In this document: positions 5,088-5,295 of the stretch, piece by piece
Layout: the number at the start of each line of letters is the position of its first letter
Position numbering within the stretch: position 1 is the stretch's first letter
From: Anaerolineaceae bacterium
GTDB lineage: Bacteria; Chloroflexota; Anaerolineae; Anaerolineales; Villigracilaceae
Length of the DNA stretch: 5,295 nt
Assembly (NCBI GenBank): GCA_022181005.1
Contig: BQMV01000164.1
Span: 1-5,295, forward strand
Direction of reading: 5' to 3'
Made by a program: the position numbers and the translations under genes
The notes under the pieces: model-generated
The model's input: only the letters and a program-made list of their open reading frames with translations
Database searches by the model: none
Told to the model about the DNA's origin: nothing

Positions 5088-5295
5088 CGTATTAGAAGCG
5101 ACGTCGCCGAAAGTAGTCGAGCCGACGGTCTTCGATCTATCCTCGCCGGGGCGAGTCGGCGTACGGATGCCCGCGTCCGACGTCCCTGCTATGGAGGCGC
5201 CTCCGCCGTATTTACTGCGCTCTGAACTGCCGCTTCCCGAACTCGCCGAAGCGGATGTGGTTCGCCATTATACCCGCCTCTCTTCGTTCAATTAT
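5080..5295 (+). CDS. gcvPB: Glycine dehydrogenase (decarboxylating) subunit 2, P-protein beta, 5' part only
   Basis: The first 72 codons of the second P-protein subunit, running off the window. The visible part has the typical GcvPB N-terminus: VFDLSSPGRVGVRMPASDVP (residues 17-36), then LLRSELPLPELAEADVVRHY (49-68) and TRLSSFNY (65-72 when counted with the shared start of TRLS), matching the family pattern LPEL.E..VVRHYTRLS..N. The full protein should have about 480-500 residues and carry the PLP-linked Lys far downstream. It starts at ATG 5080 behind GGAGG and overlaps gcvPA by 8 bases. With gcvH and gcvPA it forms the glycine cleavage operon. Confidence 0.96.
   Translation, partial: MDNVLEATSPKVVEPTVFDLSSPGRVGVRMPASDVPAMEAPPPYLLRSELPLPELAEADVVRHYTRLSSFNY

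Noticed and set aside
1..5295. CRISPR array, insertion sequence, toxin-antitoxin pair, phage genes or a novel defence system
   Set aside because: There are no regularly spaced repeats, transposase-like frames or defence domains; all long frames are housekeeping genes or a common transporter.

Overview
The window holds two pieces of bacterial core metabolism separated by a strongly regulated intergenic region. The base composition looks moderately GC-rich by eye, not counted. The split glycine decarboxylase (gcvPA plus gcvPB), the leading gcvH, the style of the nicotinamidase/NAPRT pair and a palindromic intergenic repeat of the TTGCGAGGAGC type together suggest an environmental Chloroflexota (Anaerolineae-like) genome. 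That assignment is inference from resemblance, not from a search.

Left part (1-1934, plus strand): the 3' end of an isochorismatase-fold cysteine hydrolase, most likely a nicotinamidase, is followed after 6 bases by a complete nicotinate phosphoribosyltransferase of the COG1488 type. Together they would convert nicotinamide to nicotinate and then to nicotinate mononucleotide, the Preiss-Handler branch of NAD salvage. A DMT/EamA-family membrane transporter (1940-2779, minus strand) converges on this pair. A small hairpin that covers both stop codons lies between them.

Middle part (2780-3240): two near-consensus sigma70-type promoters lie back to back, one reading left into the transporter and one reading right. 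The rightward transcript begins with a complete tandem glycine riboswitch. It has a leader-linker P0 helix, aptamer 1, aptamer 2 with an unusually long P3b-like arm, and then a GC-rich intrinsic terminator before the ribosome binding site of gcvH.

Right part (3241-5295, plus strand): gcvH (lipoyl carrier), gcvPA and the first 72 codons of gcvPB encode the glycine cleavage system. gcvPA and gcvPB overlap by 8 bases. gcvH and gcvPA are separated by 113 bases that consist almost entirely of an imperfect palindromic repeat. gcvT is not in the visible part of the operon. When glycine is plentiful, the riboswitch would be expected to allow transcription of the cluster that degrades it to CO2, ammonia and methylene-THF.

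I found no evidence of a new defence, mobile or biosynthetic system. The most interesting parts are the architecture of the riboswitch and its expression platform, and the palindromic repeat inside the gcv operon.
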